NCBI GenBank assembly: GCA_900315525.1
Contig: OMZO01000027.1
Span: 1 to 49,331, forward strand
Direction: 5' to 3'
DNA: 49,331 nucleotides
Origin: an uncultured Prevotella sp.
Lineage (GTDB): Bacteria; Bacteroidota; Bacteroidia; Bacteroidales; Bacteroidaceae
Below, one piece after another: positions 7,576 to 16,453 of this stretch. The translations under genes were made by a program, and so were the position numbers. The notes under the pieces were generated by a model. The model saw nothing but the letters and a program-made list of their open reading frames with translations, made no database searches and was not told where the DNA came from. Each line of letters begins with the position of its first letter. The stretch's first letter is position 1.

Positions 7576-8364
7576 ATGATACAGGAGATACTGAACCAAT
7601 ATGAGCCCATCACGTTGGAGGACATGAAGGAGATCCGACTGATGAATCGTATCGACACCAAATTCGTTACGACGGTGCCGGTGCTCAGGCAGTTGCTCGA
7701 CATTGCACGCGAAGACTACTTCGTGCAGGAGACGGGTGGGCTGCGTATCTCTCCCTATTATACACTTTATTTCGACACTGACGACTGTAAGATGTATCAG
7801 GTGCATGAGGCAGGACATCTCGTGCGCCAGAAGCTCCGCATTCGCTCCTATGTCGATGCGGGTCTGAACTTCCTGGAAGTCAAGACCAAGAATAATCACG
7901 GGCGAACGAAGAAAAAGCGAATGGCGATGGAGGGCTTCGATGCCTTGAATCCAGATCATGCCATCCGTTTTGAGCGGCAGAATGATCAGTTCGTGGCCTA
8001 CGATGATTTCTTGCAGTCATATCTGCGCTATGCGCCTCAGTCGCTCACAGAACAATTGGAAAACCGGTTCGACCGTATCACCCTTGTAAACAAAGGCAAG
8101 ACGGAACGGCTTACTATTGACTCGAATCTGCGTTTCCACAATATTGCGACGGACCAATCCCGCCATATGGGCGACATTGTGATCATCGAGTTGAAGCGAG
8201 ATGGCCTGAAACCCTCACCGATACTTCCCAAACTCCTTGAACTGCGCATCCATCCGCATGGATTCTCTAAATACTGCATAGGCTCTGCTCTCACCAACGA
8301 TGACTTGCGTCGCAACCGCATCAAGCCCCGTCTGCATAGTATAGAGCGCTTTCTTATGAAATAA
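7576..8364 (+). CDS. VTC-domain protein (polyphosphate polymerase-like)
   Basis: 262 residues forming one VTC catalytic-type (triphosphate tunnel) domain. The charged tunnel motifs appear in order: RLMNRIDTKF (21-30), YYTLYFDT (61-68), RQKLRIRSY (84-92), FLEVKTKN (99-106), ERLTID (177-182), IIELKRDG (203-210) and FSKYCIG (230-236). In yeast Vtc4 this domain makes polyphosphate from ATP; in bacteria the activity of stand-alone VTC proteins is mostly untested. There is no signal peptide, so it is cytoplasmic. It leads a three-gene operon with a DUF4956 membrane protein 19 bases downstream; this pairing recurs across bacteria and suggests the membrane partner positions or exports the product. 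Confidence 0.85.
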   Translation: MIQEILNQYEPITLEDMKEIRLMNRIDTKFVTTVPVLRQLLDIAREDYFVQETGGLRISPYYTLYFDTDDCKMYQVHEAGHLVRQKLRIRSYVDAGLNFLEVKTKNNHGRTKKKRMAMEGFDALNPDHAIRFERQNDQFVAYDDFLQSYLRYAPQSLTEQLENRFDRITLVNKGKTERLTIDSNLRFHNIATDQSRHMGDIVIIELKRDGLKPSPILPKLLELRIHPHGFSKYCIGSALTNDDLRRNRIKPRLHSIERFLMK

Positions 8365-8383
8365 ACATTTAAACGATTAGATA

Positions 8384-9040
8384 ATGGAATTTTTTGATTT
8401 GTCTTACGACTTCATGGTGATGTTCTCACGCCTGCTCATCAATGTGCTGGCTACCTGGATTATCATCGACCGTTTGTATTTCCGCAAGAGCCATCGACGT
8501 GATTTCTACTTCACGTTCATGCTTATACCTATTGCCATCTTCTTCATCGTCTTCTTCATGATCTTTGTGTTGGAGGATATGAAGGGCAAGACCTCGATGG
8601 GTGTCGGTATCGGTCTGTTTGGTATCTTCTCCATCATGCGTTATCGCACGGATACGATGCCGGTTCGAGAGATGACTTATCTCTTTGTGATTACTGCCGT
8701 CTCGTTGGTGAATGCTGTCTCTGTCGGTGCTCCCATCTTTGAGGTTATCTTGACCAATGTGATTATCATCCTGGCAGTATGGCTTTGTGAGCGTCGCCTC
8801 AAGACGCGTCCGACGCGTATCATACAGTACGATCGTATAGAACTGATTACTCCAGAGCGTCGTCCAGAACTGATTGCCGACCTTGAGAAACGCTTGGGTG
8901 TGAAGGTTGTCAAGGTGGATATCGGCGCTATCGACTTCCTCCGTGATATGGCGATGATACGCGTGAGCTACGAGGGTGACGATACGACCTCTATCGGCAG
9001 TGAACTGAAACTCTCCAAAGACCAGTTGAAGGAGTTCTAA
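8384..9040 (+). CDS. DUF4956 integral membrane protein
   Basis: 218 residues. About four or five membrane segments fill the first 135 residues (near 10-30, 42-63, 68-86, 98-115 and 119-135), followed by a soluble C-terminal domain of about 80 residues (ELIADLEKRLGVKVVKVDIG). The segment 'GLFGIFSIMRYRTDTMPVRE' between the second and later helices is the conserved signature of DUF4956. The biochemical role is unknown. It lies between the VTC gene and the DUF2490 gene and should be co-transcribed with both. The soluble tail with its 'VDIGAIDFLRDMAMIRVSY' strand looks like a small alpha/beta regulatory domain; that is my reading of pattern only. Confidence 0.8.
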   Translation: MEFFDLSYDFMVMFSRLLINVLATWIIIDRLYFRKSHRRDFYFTFMLIPIAIFFIVFFMIFVLEDMKGKTSMGVGIGLFGIFSIMRYRTDTMPVREMTYLFVITAVSLVNAVSVGAPIFEVILTNVIIILAVWLCERRLKTRPTRIIQYDRIELITPERRPELIADLEKRLGVKVVKVDIGAIDFLRDMAMIRVSYEGDDTTSIGSELKLSKDQLKEF

Positions 9041-9061
9041 GAATCATAAAATGTACAAAGA

Positions 9062-9883
9062 ATGATATTGAATAGTATATATAATAAGGTTAAGGTGAAA
9101 GTGAAGAAGGCGTTACCCTTGTGTCTTCTCGCCTTGTTGCCTTCATCGGCAATGGCGCAGAGTGATGATTTCGGTCTCGACTTCTCCCTTGAGGCTCAGA
9201 AGAAGATCAATAAGCAGTGGAGCATCGGACTGGAGGGAGAACTCCGTACACGGGATAATACCAAAACCGTTGACCGTTGGAGTATAGGACTCGGGGTGGA
9301 CTATAAGGTGTTGAAATGGCTCAAGGCCTCTGCTGGTTATAATCTCCTCTACGACAATAATCAGAACATCTCCTATTATGAGGCAGCTGACGATGCTGTG
9401 CTCGATGGTGATGCTGAGGTAGGCGATCCGAAGAAGTGCGCTAAGTACTGGATAGCCCGCCATCGTTTCAACGTGTCGCTCACCTTCGATAAGAAGATCT
9501 TAGGTGATTTTAAGTTGTCGCTTCGTGAACGCTGGCAATACACCTATCGTCCTGAGCATACCGTCAGTGAGCGCTGGAGTTATCTGGATCAGGCTTACGA
9601 CGGCAAGACGAAAACCTATTCCGGCAAGGGTAAGAACGTGCTTCGTAGTCGTTTGCAGTTAGAGTACGATAAGAAAGGTCTTCCTGTGACGCCTTACGTC
9701 AATGCGGAACTGTTCAATGCTTGGAGCCTGCAGAAGGTGCGTTACCACGTTGGTCTTGACTGGAAACTATCCAAACAACATTCTATTGGCGCTTTCTACC
9801 GCTATCAACATATTCGGAATGATGATGATGACAACGAGCCCAACATCCACATGATAGGTCTCGGCTATAAGTTCAAGTTCTAA
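9062..9883 (+). CDS. DUF2490 family outer-membrane beta-barrel protein
   Basis: 273 residues. After a basic N-terminus and hydrophobic segment (KKALPLCLLALLPSSAMA) comes a run of alternating amphipathic strands typical of a small outer-membrane barrel (IGLEGELRTRD, WSIGLGVDYKVLKWL, FNVSLTFDKKI, SIGAFYRYQHIR), ending in the outer-membrane-type C-terminus 'GLGYKFKF' with a final Phe. This matches DUF2490, whose function is not known. It is the last gene of the VTC operon (21 bases after DUF4956), before a strong terminator. With a polymerase-like, an inner-membrane and an outer-membrane member, the operon has the shape of an export or storage system; this is inference. Confidence 0.8.
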   Translation: MILNSIYNKVKVKVKKALPLCLLALLPSSAMAQSDDFGLDFSLEAQKKINKQWSIGLEGELRTRDNTKTVDRWSIGLGVDYKVLKWLKASAGYNLLYDNNQNISYYEAADDAVLDGDAEVGDPKKCAKYWIARHRFNVSLTFDKKILGDFKLSLRERWQYTYRPEHTVSERWSYLDQAYDGKTKTYSGKGKNVLRSRLQLEYDKKGLPVTPYVNAELFNAWSLQKVRYHVGLDWKLSKQHSIGAFYRYQHIRNDDDDNEPNIHMIGLGYKFKF

Positions 9884-9888
9884 ATAAA

Positions 9889-9918
9889 ATCCCTGCTCAA
9901 ACGAGCAGGGATTCTTAT
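9889..9918. terminator. Bidirectional terminator between DUF2490 and aldA
   Basis: Perfect 10-bp stem ATCCCTGCTC (9889-9898) / GAGCAGGGAT (9903-9912), AAAC loop. T-rich on the plus side (TCTTATTATTT); the minus side gives TTTTATTTA. Confidence 0.85.
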
Positions 9919-9921
9919 TAT

Positions 9922-11364
9922 TTACATATCTTCGTAAGTGTCGAGATAGGTGACGTGCGTGACGAGATATTCTTCAACGCCGTGCTTGCCGTCGGCACCG
10001 CCGATACCACTCTTCTTCACACCAGCGTGGAAGCCCTGGATGGCCTCGAAGTGCTCACGGTTGATGTAGGTCTCGCCAAATTCAAGTTCGCGGCAGGCCT
10101 TCGTGGCGATGTTCAGGTCCTTGGTGAAGATGGATGAAGCCAGTCCGTATTCGCAGTCGTTGGCCCACTCTATAGCCTGATCGATGGTATCAAACTCTAC
10201 CAAGGGGATAACGGGACCGAAGGTCTCCTCATGGATGATGTCCATCTGCTGCGTACAGTTATCGAGTACGGTAGCTGCATAGAAGTAGCCCTTGTCGCCG
10301 ACACGCTTACCACCACAGAGCAGTTTCGCACCCTGCTTGATGGCACGTTCTACCTTCTCGGTGACGCTCTCAAGAGCACGCTGTTCTACGAGCGGACCCA
10401 TATCTACGCTGTCGTCCTTACAGGGGTCGCCCACCTTGACGGCGGCCATCTTCTTCACGAGGATCTCTGTGAAGGCAGCCTTGACTTCCTTCTGTACATA
10501 GACGCGCTCGGCATTGTTGCAGATCTGACCATTGTTGCCGATACGGCTGTCAACGATCCACTGGGCAGCACGCTCAAGGTCGGCATCCTTGCAGACGATG
10601 GCTGGTGCCTTACCTCCGAGTTCGAGGCTTACTTTCGTGATGTTCTTGGCGGCTGCGGCCATGATGCTCTCGCCAGCTCCGACAGAACCCGTGACGCTGA
10701 CGATGTCGATCTTCGGAGAGCCAGCCATCTCGTTGCCAATGACGCTTCCCTTACCTGTCACGATGTTGATGACACCAGCAGGAAGACCAGTCTCTGCGAC
10801 GACCTTGGCAAACTCAGTACAGTTCTCAGGAGTAAGCTGTGAGGGTTTGATGACGATGGTACAACCTGCGATGAGGGCCGCACCAGCCTTACGAGCGATG
10901 AGGAAGAACGGGAAGTTCCAGGGCAGGATACCTGCTACGACACCAATCGGCTTCTTCGTGAGCAGGATGGTCTCATTGGGACGGTCTGAAGGAATGATCT
11001 CTCCCTCGATATGACGAGCAAACGAAGCCATATATTCAAAGTACGCGATGGTAGCGCCTACCTCGATAGAAGCCCAGTTGCGAGTCTTGCCTTGTTCGCG
11101 CATGATAATCTCCGTGAACTCCTTCTCGCGTTTCTTGATACCCTCTGCCATTTTCAGCAGATAGCCTGCACGTTCGATGGCAGGTTTTTTGGCCCAAGCC
11201 TTCTGGGCTGCACGCGCTGCATCGAGTGCACGGTTCACGTCTTCAATGGTTCCTTCTGGCTGACGGGAGATGACCTCCTCAGTTGATGGGTTTAACACGT
11301 CAATCCATTTGCCGTTCGAACTCTCGCAGAACTGGCCGTTAATGTACATCTGTAAATCTTTCAT
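9922..11364 (-). CDS. aldA: Lactaldehyde/glycolaldehyde dehydrogenase (AldA-type)
   Basis: 480 residues, matching the length and much of the sequence of E. coli AldA (for example the IDVLNPSTEEVISRQPEG start, GEIIPSDRPNETILL, GILPWNFPFFLIARK, TGSVGAGE, AAAKNITKVSLELGGKAPAI, FGETYINREHFEAIQGFHAG). Asn150, Glu248 and the nucleophile Cys282 (NNGQICNN) of the NAD-dependent aldehyde dehydrogenase superfamily are present. The enzyme oxidises L-lactaldehyde to L-lactate, the last step of aerobic fucose and rhamnose use, and also glycolaldehyde. It stands alone between a terminator and a divergent M13 peptidase gene. The nearby fucosidase and glycan genes give it a plausible substrate source, though no fucose kinase or aldolase is in view. 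Confidence 0.9.
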   Translation of the reverse strand: MKDLQMYINGQFCESSNGKWIDVLNPSTEEVISRQPEGTIEDVNRALDAARAAQKAWAKKPAIERAGYLLKMAEGIKKREKEFTEIIMREQGKTRNWASIEVGATIAYFEYMASFARHIEGEIIPSDRPNETILLTKKPIGVVAGILPWNFPFFLIARKAGAALIAGCTIVIKPSQLTPENCTEFAKVVAETGLPAGVINIVTGKGSVIGNEMAGSPKIDIVSVTGSVGAGESIMAAAAKNITKVSLELGGKAPAIVCKDADLERAAQWIVDSRIGNNGQICNNAERVYVQKEVKAAFTEILVKKMAAVKVGDPCKDDSVDMGPLVEQRALESVTEKVERAIKQGAKLLCGGKRVGDKGYFYAATVLDNCTQQMDIIHEETFGPVIPLVEFDTIDQAIEWANDCEYGLASSIFTKDLNIATKACRELEFGETYINREHFEAIQGFHAGVKKSGIGGADGKHGVEEYLVTHVTYLDTYEDM

Positions 11365-11405
11365 ACTCGTTTTGTTTTAGTGTAGAATAGGTTTATTATC
11401 GATAG

Positions 11406-11413
11406 CAAAGTTA
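11406..11413 (-). promoter_or_regulatory. -7 box of aldA
   Basis: TAACTTTG on the minus strand, 41 bases before the ATG at 11364. No good TTTG is at the expected distance. Confidence 0.5.
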
Positions 11414-11486
11414 GTCAAAAAACGAATTGCCGAAACGGATTGTATGCAAAAAATGTTTAAAAAATCATTTTTTCGGGTATTTTGTG

Positions 11487-11494
11487 TATCTTTG
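11487..11494 (+). promoter_or_regulatory. -7 box of the M13 peptidase gene
   Basis: TATCTTTG 53 bases before the ATG at 11548. It overlaps the alternative TTG start at 11482, which is therefore rejected. Confidence 0.6.
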
Positions 11495-11547
11495 TAGGGT
11501 TTTTCAGACGTCTAACATTTAACAACTTAATAATAACCGATAAAAAG

Positions 11548-13572
11548 ATGAAGACAAAACTGTTATTTGTAGCCAGTCTGTTCATTGCCGGATCGGCAAC
11601 GGCTCAGACACTTTCTACGGGTATCGATCCCGCCAATCTTGACACATCTGTACGTCCTGGTGATGATTTCTTCCAGTATGCTGCTGGTGGATGGATGAAG
11701 AGCCATCCGCTGGATAGTGAGCATCCGGAAAATGGTGCCTTTGTTGATCTCTCAGAGCAGAATACGCTCCGTATTCAGGAGTTGATCCTCCAGTATGCAG
11801 GCACACCTCAGGAGAAGGGCTCATTAGGCCAGAAGATAGGTTCGCTCTACAACCTCCGTATGGACAGCGTCAGGCTGAACCGTGAGGGCTGGACACCTAT
11901 CAAACCCGTGCTTGAGCGTATCGCAGCCATCAAGGACCGCAAGGAGTATCAGCTGGTAACGGCTCAGATCGACCGTCGCGGCGAGGAGACGATGATGTAT
12001 GGCATCGGCGTGGGTGCAGATATGCGTAATGCAAGCATGAACATCGTGTCAGTAGGGCAGGGTGGACTCGGACTCGGTACACGTGACTACTACCTGAACG
12101 ATGATGAGCAGACCGTTCGCGTCCGTGAGGCATACAAGACGTTTATGAAGAACCTCTTCCAGATGGTGGGCAACGACTCTGTGACGGCTCAGAAGAAGAT
12201 GGAGGCTGTGATGGCTATCGAGACGCGTATCGCGAAGGCCAGCTATAGCCGTGTAGAACTGCGTGATATCTCCAAGAACTATCATAAGATGTCATACAAC
12301 CAACTGGTGACCGATTTCCCAGGTATCGACTGGGGCAATGTATTCCTGGCATCAGGCTTCCCTGCCTTCGACTGGGTCGATGTGGGTCAGCCCGAGCCTA
12401 TCCACGAGGTGGAGAAGATTCTGGCAGAGGCTTCGCTCGACGATCTGAAGACTTATGCTGAGATTAAGATTATCTCTGGGGCTACTAATGTGATGAGCGA
12501 CGACTTCCGCGCCGAAGCCTTCCGCCTGAGCAGCGTACTGAGCGGTGTCAAGCAGGATCGTCCGCGCTGGAAGCGTGCCGTGGGCAGCGTCAGCGGTGTA
12601 CTGGGTGAGGCCATTGGCAAGCTCTATGTGGAGAAGTACTTCCCTGAGTCCAGCAAGAAACGTATGCTCGAACTCGTCCACAATCTCCAGAAGGCCCTCG
12701 CACAGCGTATCGACGAGGCTACTTGGATGAGTGCTGAGACGAAGGCAAAGGCAAAGGATAAGCTCGCCAACTTCATTGTCAAGATCGGTTATCCCGACAA
12801 GTGGAAGGACTATAGTGGTCTGCAGGTCTGCGACAGTCTTTCTCTCTATGAGAACATGGGTAACATCTCTGAGTTCTTCCTGCTCGACCAGCTGAAGCGT
12901 AAAGTGAACAAGCCTGTCGATAAGACAGAGTGGCTGATGACGCCTCAGACCATCAATGCCTATTATATGCCTACTACCAATGAGATCTGTTTCCCTGCAG
13001 CCATCCTGCAGCCGCCGTTCTTCGATCCGAATGCTGACGATGCGATGAACTATGGTGCCATCGGTGGTGTGATTGGTCACGAGATGAGTCACGGCTTCGA
13101 CGATCAGGGTTCTCAGTTCGACAAGACAGGTAATCAGAACAACTGGTGGACTGAGGCTGACAAGAAGAACTTCGAGCAGCGCACGAAGGTGCTGGAGGAT
13201 GCCTTCGGAAAGTTTGAGGCTGTGCCTGGTAAGTTTATTAATGGTAAACTGACGCTTGGTGAGAACATCGGTGATAACGGTGGTCTGAATATCGCTTTCC
13301 GTGCCTTCCAGAACGCTATGAAGGAGAACCCCCTACAGAAGGCCGACGGCTTCACCCCCGAGCAGCGTTTCTTCCTCTCGTGGGGTCGTGTGTGGGCAGC
13401 TAATGCTCGTCCGGAATATACGGAATATATCATTACCGTCGATCCTCACTCACCCAATAAGGCTCGTGTGAATGCCGCTCTGCCGCATATCAATGCCTGG
13501 TACGATGCCTTTGGCATCAAGAAGGGCGACAAGCTCTTCATCCCGAAGAAGCAGCGTGCACAGATCTGGTAA
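11548..13572 (+). CDS. pepO: M13 (neprilysin/PepO-type) zinc metallopeptidase
   Basis: 674 residues from the ATG at 11548; an upstream in-frame TTG at 11482 sits on the promoter. A signal peptide (MKTKLLFVASLFIAGSATAQ) directs export. The M13 N-terminal helical domain starts with DTSVRPGDDFFQYAAGGWMK. The catalytic motifs are intact: GHEMSHGFDDQG with His511, Glu512 and His515, and ENIGDNGGL with the third zinc ligand Glu572. The C-terminal 'DPHSPNKARVNAALPHI...WYDAFGI' block is also typical. These enzymes cut small peptides; the bacterial cell surface or periplasm is the likely site. It is transcribed alone, divergent from aldA, and ends at a strong terminator. Confidence 0.93.
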   Translation: MKTKLLFVASLFIAGSATAQTLSTGIDPANLDTSVRPGDDFFQYAAGGWMKSHPLDSEHPENGAFVDLSEQNTLRIQELILQYAGTPQEKGSLGQKIGSLYNLRMDSVRLNREGWTPIKPVLERIAAIKDRKEYQLVTAQIDRRGEETMMYGIGVGADMRNASMNIVSVGQGGLGLGTRDYYLNDDEQTVRVREAYKTFMKNLFQMVGNDSVTAQKKMEAVMAIETRIAKASYSRVELRDISKNYHKMSYNQLVTDFPGIDWGNVFLASGFPAFDWVDVGQPEPIHEVEKILAEASLDDLKTYAEIKIISGATNVMSDDFRAEAFRLSSVLSGVKQDRPRWKRAVGSVSGVLGEAIGKLYVEKYFPESSKKRMLELVHNLQKALAQRIDEATWMSAETKAKAKDKLANFIVKIGYPDKWKDYSGLQVCDSLSLYENMGNISEFFLLDQLKRKVNKPVDKTEWLMTPQTINAYYMPTTNEICFPAAILQPPFFDPNADDAMNYGAIGGVIGHEMSHGFDDQGSQFDKTGNQNNWWTEADKKNFEQRTKVLEDAFGKFEAVPGKFINGKLTLGENIGDNGGLNIAFRAFQNAMKENPLQKADGFTPEQRFFLSWGRVWAANARPEYTEYIITVDPHSPNKARVNAALPHINAWYDAFGIKKGDKLFIPKKQRAQIW

Positions 13573-13582
13573 GCAAAATAGT

Positions 13583-13616
13583 AATCCCCGCTCCAGTTGG
13601 CGGGGATTATTGTTTC
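13583..13616. terminator. Terminator between the pepO and dsbD genes
   Basis: 9-bp stem AATCCCCGC (13583-13591) / GCGGGGATT (13600-13608) with 8-base loop, followed by TATTGTTTCTT. Its position between convergent genes suggests it serves both. Confidence 0.8.
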
Positions 13617-13637
13617 TTCAAGTCCGCAAGTGCGGTG

Positions 13638-15722
13638 TTATCGTTGTGCCTTGTAGTTCTTTAGTCCTTGGTTGAGGAAATCGATATAGGCTTGGATGTC
13701 CTCATCGTAGGCACGACTGCCAGCCAGCGGCTTGCCGTCGTTGTCGAGCAGTACGTAGAAAGGCTGGGCGTTGGCACCGAACTTCACGCGTTGCAGGTAA
13801 CTCCACTTGTCGCCTACCGTGCGCAGCACGTTCGTCTGGCCGTTCTCCGTCACCTCCAGCGGTTCTGGTAGAGCCGTCTTGTCATCGACATAGAGTGAGA
13901 TCAGCACATATTTGTCGTTCAGAATGTCGGCCACCTGACTGTCTGTCCATACGGCTGCTTCCATCTTACGGCAGTTCACGCAGCCGAAACCCGTGAAGTC
14001 GATGATGACGGGTTTGCCCTCTGCTTTGGCGGCAGCCATTCCGAGTTCGTAATCTTTGTATTTAGCCTCGGTGGTCGTCTTCTGCAGGTTGAAGTCCTGC
14101 GTGTTCATAGGTGGTGCAAAGGCGGAGATAGCCTTCAATGGAGCCCCCCAGAGTCCTGGAATCATATAGACCGTGAAGGCCAGTGAGGCCATCGCGAGGA
14201 AGAACTGCGGCACGTTTGTACGATGACTCTCGTCATCGTGTGGGAATTTCAGCCAGCCCAGCAGATAGCAGCCCAGCAGACCGAAGATGACAATCCAGAG
14301 CGAGAGGAACACCTCACGATCGAGGATGTGCCAACCGTAGGCAAGATCGGCCACAGAGAGGAACTTCAGCGCAAAGGCCAGTTCGATGAAACCGAGTGTC
14401 ACCTTGATGACGTTCATCCAACCGCCTGACTTCGGAGCCGACTTCAGCAGCGATGGGAACATCGCGAAGAGCGTGAAGGGGATGGCGAGGGCGATGGCAA
14501 AGCCCAGCATGCCGATGGTGGGCGCTACGATACTGCCTTGCGTGGACACAGCTACGAGTAGGAAACCGATGATCGGACCTGTGCAGGAGAAGGATACCAG
14601 TGCCAGCGTGAAGGCCATCAGGAAGATGGAGAACAGGCCCGTCGTATTGCCCGACTTCTCGTCGATCTTGTTAGCCCATGAAGTGGGCAAGGTGAGTTCG
14701 AAAGCTCCCAAGAACGAGGCCGCGAAGACCACCAGCAACAGACAGAACAGGATGTTGAACACCGCATTGGTGGCCAGAGCGTTGAGTGCGCTTGCACCAA
14801 AGAGCAGTGTCACCGCCAGTCCTAACAGCACGTAGATTACCACGATGCTCAGGCCGTAGGTCGTCGCCTCGCGGATGGCTTTGGCGCGGTCTTTGTTGCG
14901 CTTCAGGAAGAAGGATACCGTCATCGGGATGATGGGCCACACGCAAGGGGTGAAGAGGGCGATAAAACCGCCCAGCAGTCCTTCGAGGAAGATGATCCAC
15001 CACGACATTCCTTCTGTAGAGCCTGTATCGCCGTTATAGTGTTGCAGTTCGTTGACGACAGGTTGCCACAGCTGCGACAGGTCTGATTCTCCTACAACAG
15101 TCGAGTCAGCGTTGATGCCTGCTTCTGCGACGGGGTCCGGATTCATGTTGCTATCCTCAGGCTTGGGAGGTTGCTGCCCGTTATCAGGACTTGGGGCCAT
15201 CTCTCCGTCATCAGGTCTTGGAGGCCGTTGTCCGTCCTCAGGTCTTGGAGGGGGGATTTGCCCTTCCATGTGTGGTGGACGTGGACTCTTGCCGCTCAGT
15301 CTGAGGTTGGCTTTCGATGGGGGCAGACAAGAACGGTCGTTGCAGGCACCGTATTCCACGTAACAATCGATGTCGTAGGTAGGTTTGGTGAAGCGTATCT
15401 TCTGCACGAAGGTCACCGCCTTCTCGAAGTAGCGCACATCCATATCGAACAGCTTGTCATACTGCTTGATCTCCTTGCCGCGTGCCTGTAGCTTGCCGAC
15501 GAGTTCCGCGCCCTCCATCTTCACTGCGTTGAAGGTGGCTGAGATAGGACCGTCGTTGCCCAGTTCTGTTGAATAGACATGCCATCCTGCATCGATACTG
15601 GCCGTGAAGACCAGTTCGGCTTCGCCTCGCTCCAGTTCCTTCATCTCCGAGGAGATATGTACGGGGTTGGCTATCTGCAGACAGGCAGCTATGGTCAGAA
15701 TGTTTAGTAATTGTGTTATCAT
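13638..15722 (-). CDS. dsbD: DsbD-like thiol:disulfide interchange protein
   Basis: 694 residues in the DsbD order. An N-terminal signal segment is followed by a periplasmic alpha-type domain with Cys127 and Cys132 (YGACNDRSCLPP). A CcdA-type membrane core follows with eight or so helices and Cys260 (LFTPCVWPIIP) and Cys380 (SFSCTGPIIGF). The C-terminal thioredoxin domain carries Cys581-Val-Asn-Cys584. The protein passes electrons from cytoplasmic thioredoxin to periplasmic disulfides. Between the alpha domain and the membrane core lies an odd proline-rich linker, residues ~148-198 (positions 15129-15281), made of near-repeats such as PPRPEDGQ, PPRPDDGE and PPKPED. The start codon overlaps the stop of the LytTR regulator by 4 bases, so it is translated as part of that operon. 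Confidence 0.9.
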   Translation of the reverse strand: MITQLLNILTIAACLQIANPVHISSEMKELERGEAELVFTASIDAGWHVYSTELGNDGPISATFNAVKMEGAELVGKLQARGKEIKQYDKLFDMDVRYFEKAVTFVQKIRFTKPTYDIDCYVEYGACNDRSCLPPSKANLRLSGKSPRPPHMEGQIPPPRPEDGQRPPRPDDGEMAPSPDNGQQPPKPEDSNMNPDPVAEAGINADSTVVGESDLSQLWQPVVNELQHYNGDTGSTEGMSWWIIFLEGLLGGFIALFTPCVWPIIPMTVSFFLKRNKDRAKAIREATTYGLSIVVIYVLLGLAVTLLFGASALNALATNAVFNILFCLLLVVFAASFLGAFELTLPTSWANKIDEKSGNTTGLFSIFLMAFTLALVSFSCTGPIIGFLLVAVSTQGSIVAPTIGMLGFAIALAIPFTLFAMFPSLLKSAPKSGGWMNVIKVTLGFIELAFALKFLSVADLAYGWHILDREVFLSLWIVIFGLLGCYLLGWLKFPHDDESHRTNVPQFFLAMASLAFTVYMIPGLWGAPLKAISAFAPPMNTQDFNLQKTTTEAKYKDYELGMAAAKAEGKPVIIDFTGFGCVNCRKMEAAVWTDSQVADILNDKYVLISLYVDDKTALPEPLEVTENGQTNVLRTVGDKWSYLQRVKFGANAQPFYVLLDNDGKPLAGSRAYDEDIQAYIDFLNQGLKNYKAQR

Positions 15723-16453
15723 TTCCCTAAGAATTTAGTGTTCAGATAGTCGTTGAAGGCATCTTTGTAGTTGTCGCCCACAGGCAGGTAGGTGTCTGCG
15801 TCCATGATCACGCGGTTCTTGTTCACCTCCTGGATATTCTTCAGGTTGATGATATACGAACGGTGTATGCGCATGAAGTAGCTTGGCAGGTACTCCTCCA
15901 TCTTCTTCATTGAGAGCAGGGTGACGATGGGTTTTGGCTGACTCTCGAGGTGGATCTTCAGATACTCACTCATGCCCTCGATGTAGCGGATGTCGGAGAT
16001 GGCCACCTTCACGACCTTGTAGTCGGTCTTTACGAAGATGCTGTCGTCTTCATCAGCCTGGGCGTGCATCTCTGGCACTGATTCTGGGGCTGCGGGTGTG
16101 GCGAGACGCTCCTGCAGCCTGTTGGCGGCGCGACGGAAATCGTCGAGGCCGAAGGGCTTCAACAGATAATCGACGGCATTCACCTTGAAGCCTTCGACGG
16201 CGTATTCCGAATAGGCGGTGGTGAACACGACGAGTGGCGGCGCAGCCAGCGACTTCACGAAGTCCATACCGTTCAGGTCGGGCATGTTGATGTCGCAGAA
16301 GACGGCGTCGATGGTCTCGCGGTTGAGTATCTCCTTGGCTTCCGTAGCACTCTGGCATTCGCCCATGAGCTGCAGGAAGGGTACTTTCTTGATGTAGGCG
16401 GCGAGCTGTTGCAGTGCCAGGGGCTCGTCGTCGATGGCTAGTACTTTGATCAT
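15719..16453 (-). CDS. LytTR-family response regulator
   Basis: 244 residues. The receiver domain (1-120) has the acidic pair Asp8/Asp9, the phospho-acceptor Asp54 (FCDINMPDLNGMDF), TTAYSEYAVEGF and the KPF lysine motif. A variable linker (ATPAAPESVPEMHAQADEDD) leads to a LytTR DNA-binding domain (~137-240: SIFVKTDYKVVKV, IRYIEGMSEYLKIH, MRIHRSYIINLKNI, LPVGDNYKDAF). It should be phosphorylated by the kinase encoded directly upstream, whose stop overlaps this start by 4 bases. Its own stop overlaps the dsbD start by 4 bases. Direct control of dsbD or of a related stress set is likely but not shown. Confidence 0.93.
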   Translation of the reverse strand: MIKVLAIDDEPLALQQLAAYIKKVPFLQLMGECQSATEAKEILNRETIDAVFCDINMPDLNGMDFVKSLAAPPLVVFTTAYSEYAVEGFKVNAVDYLLKPFGLDDFRRAANRLQERLATPAAPESVPEMHAQADEDDSIFVKTDYKVVKVAISDIRYIEGMSEYLKIHLESQPKPIVTLLSMKKMEEYLPSYFMRIHRSYIINLKNIQEVNKNRVIMDADTYLPVGDNYKDAFNDYLNTKFLGK

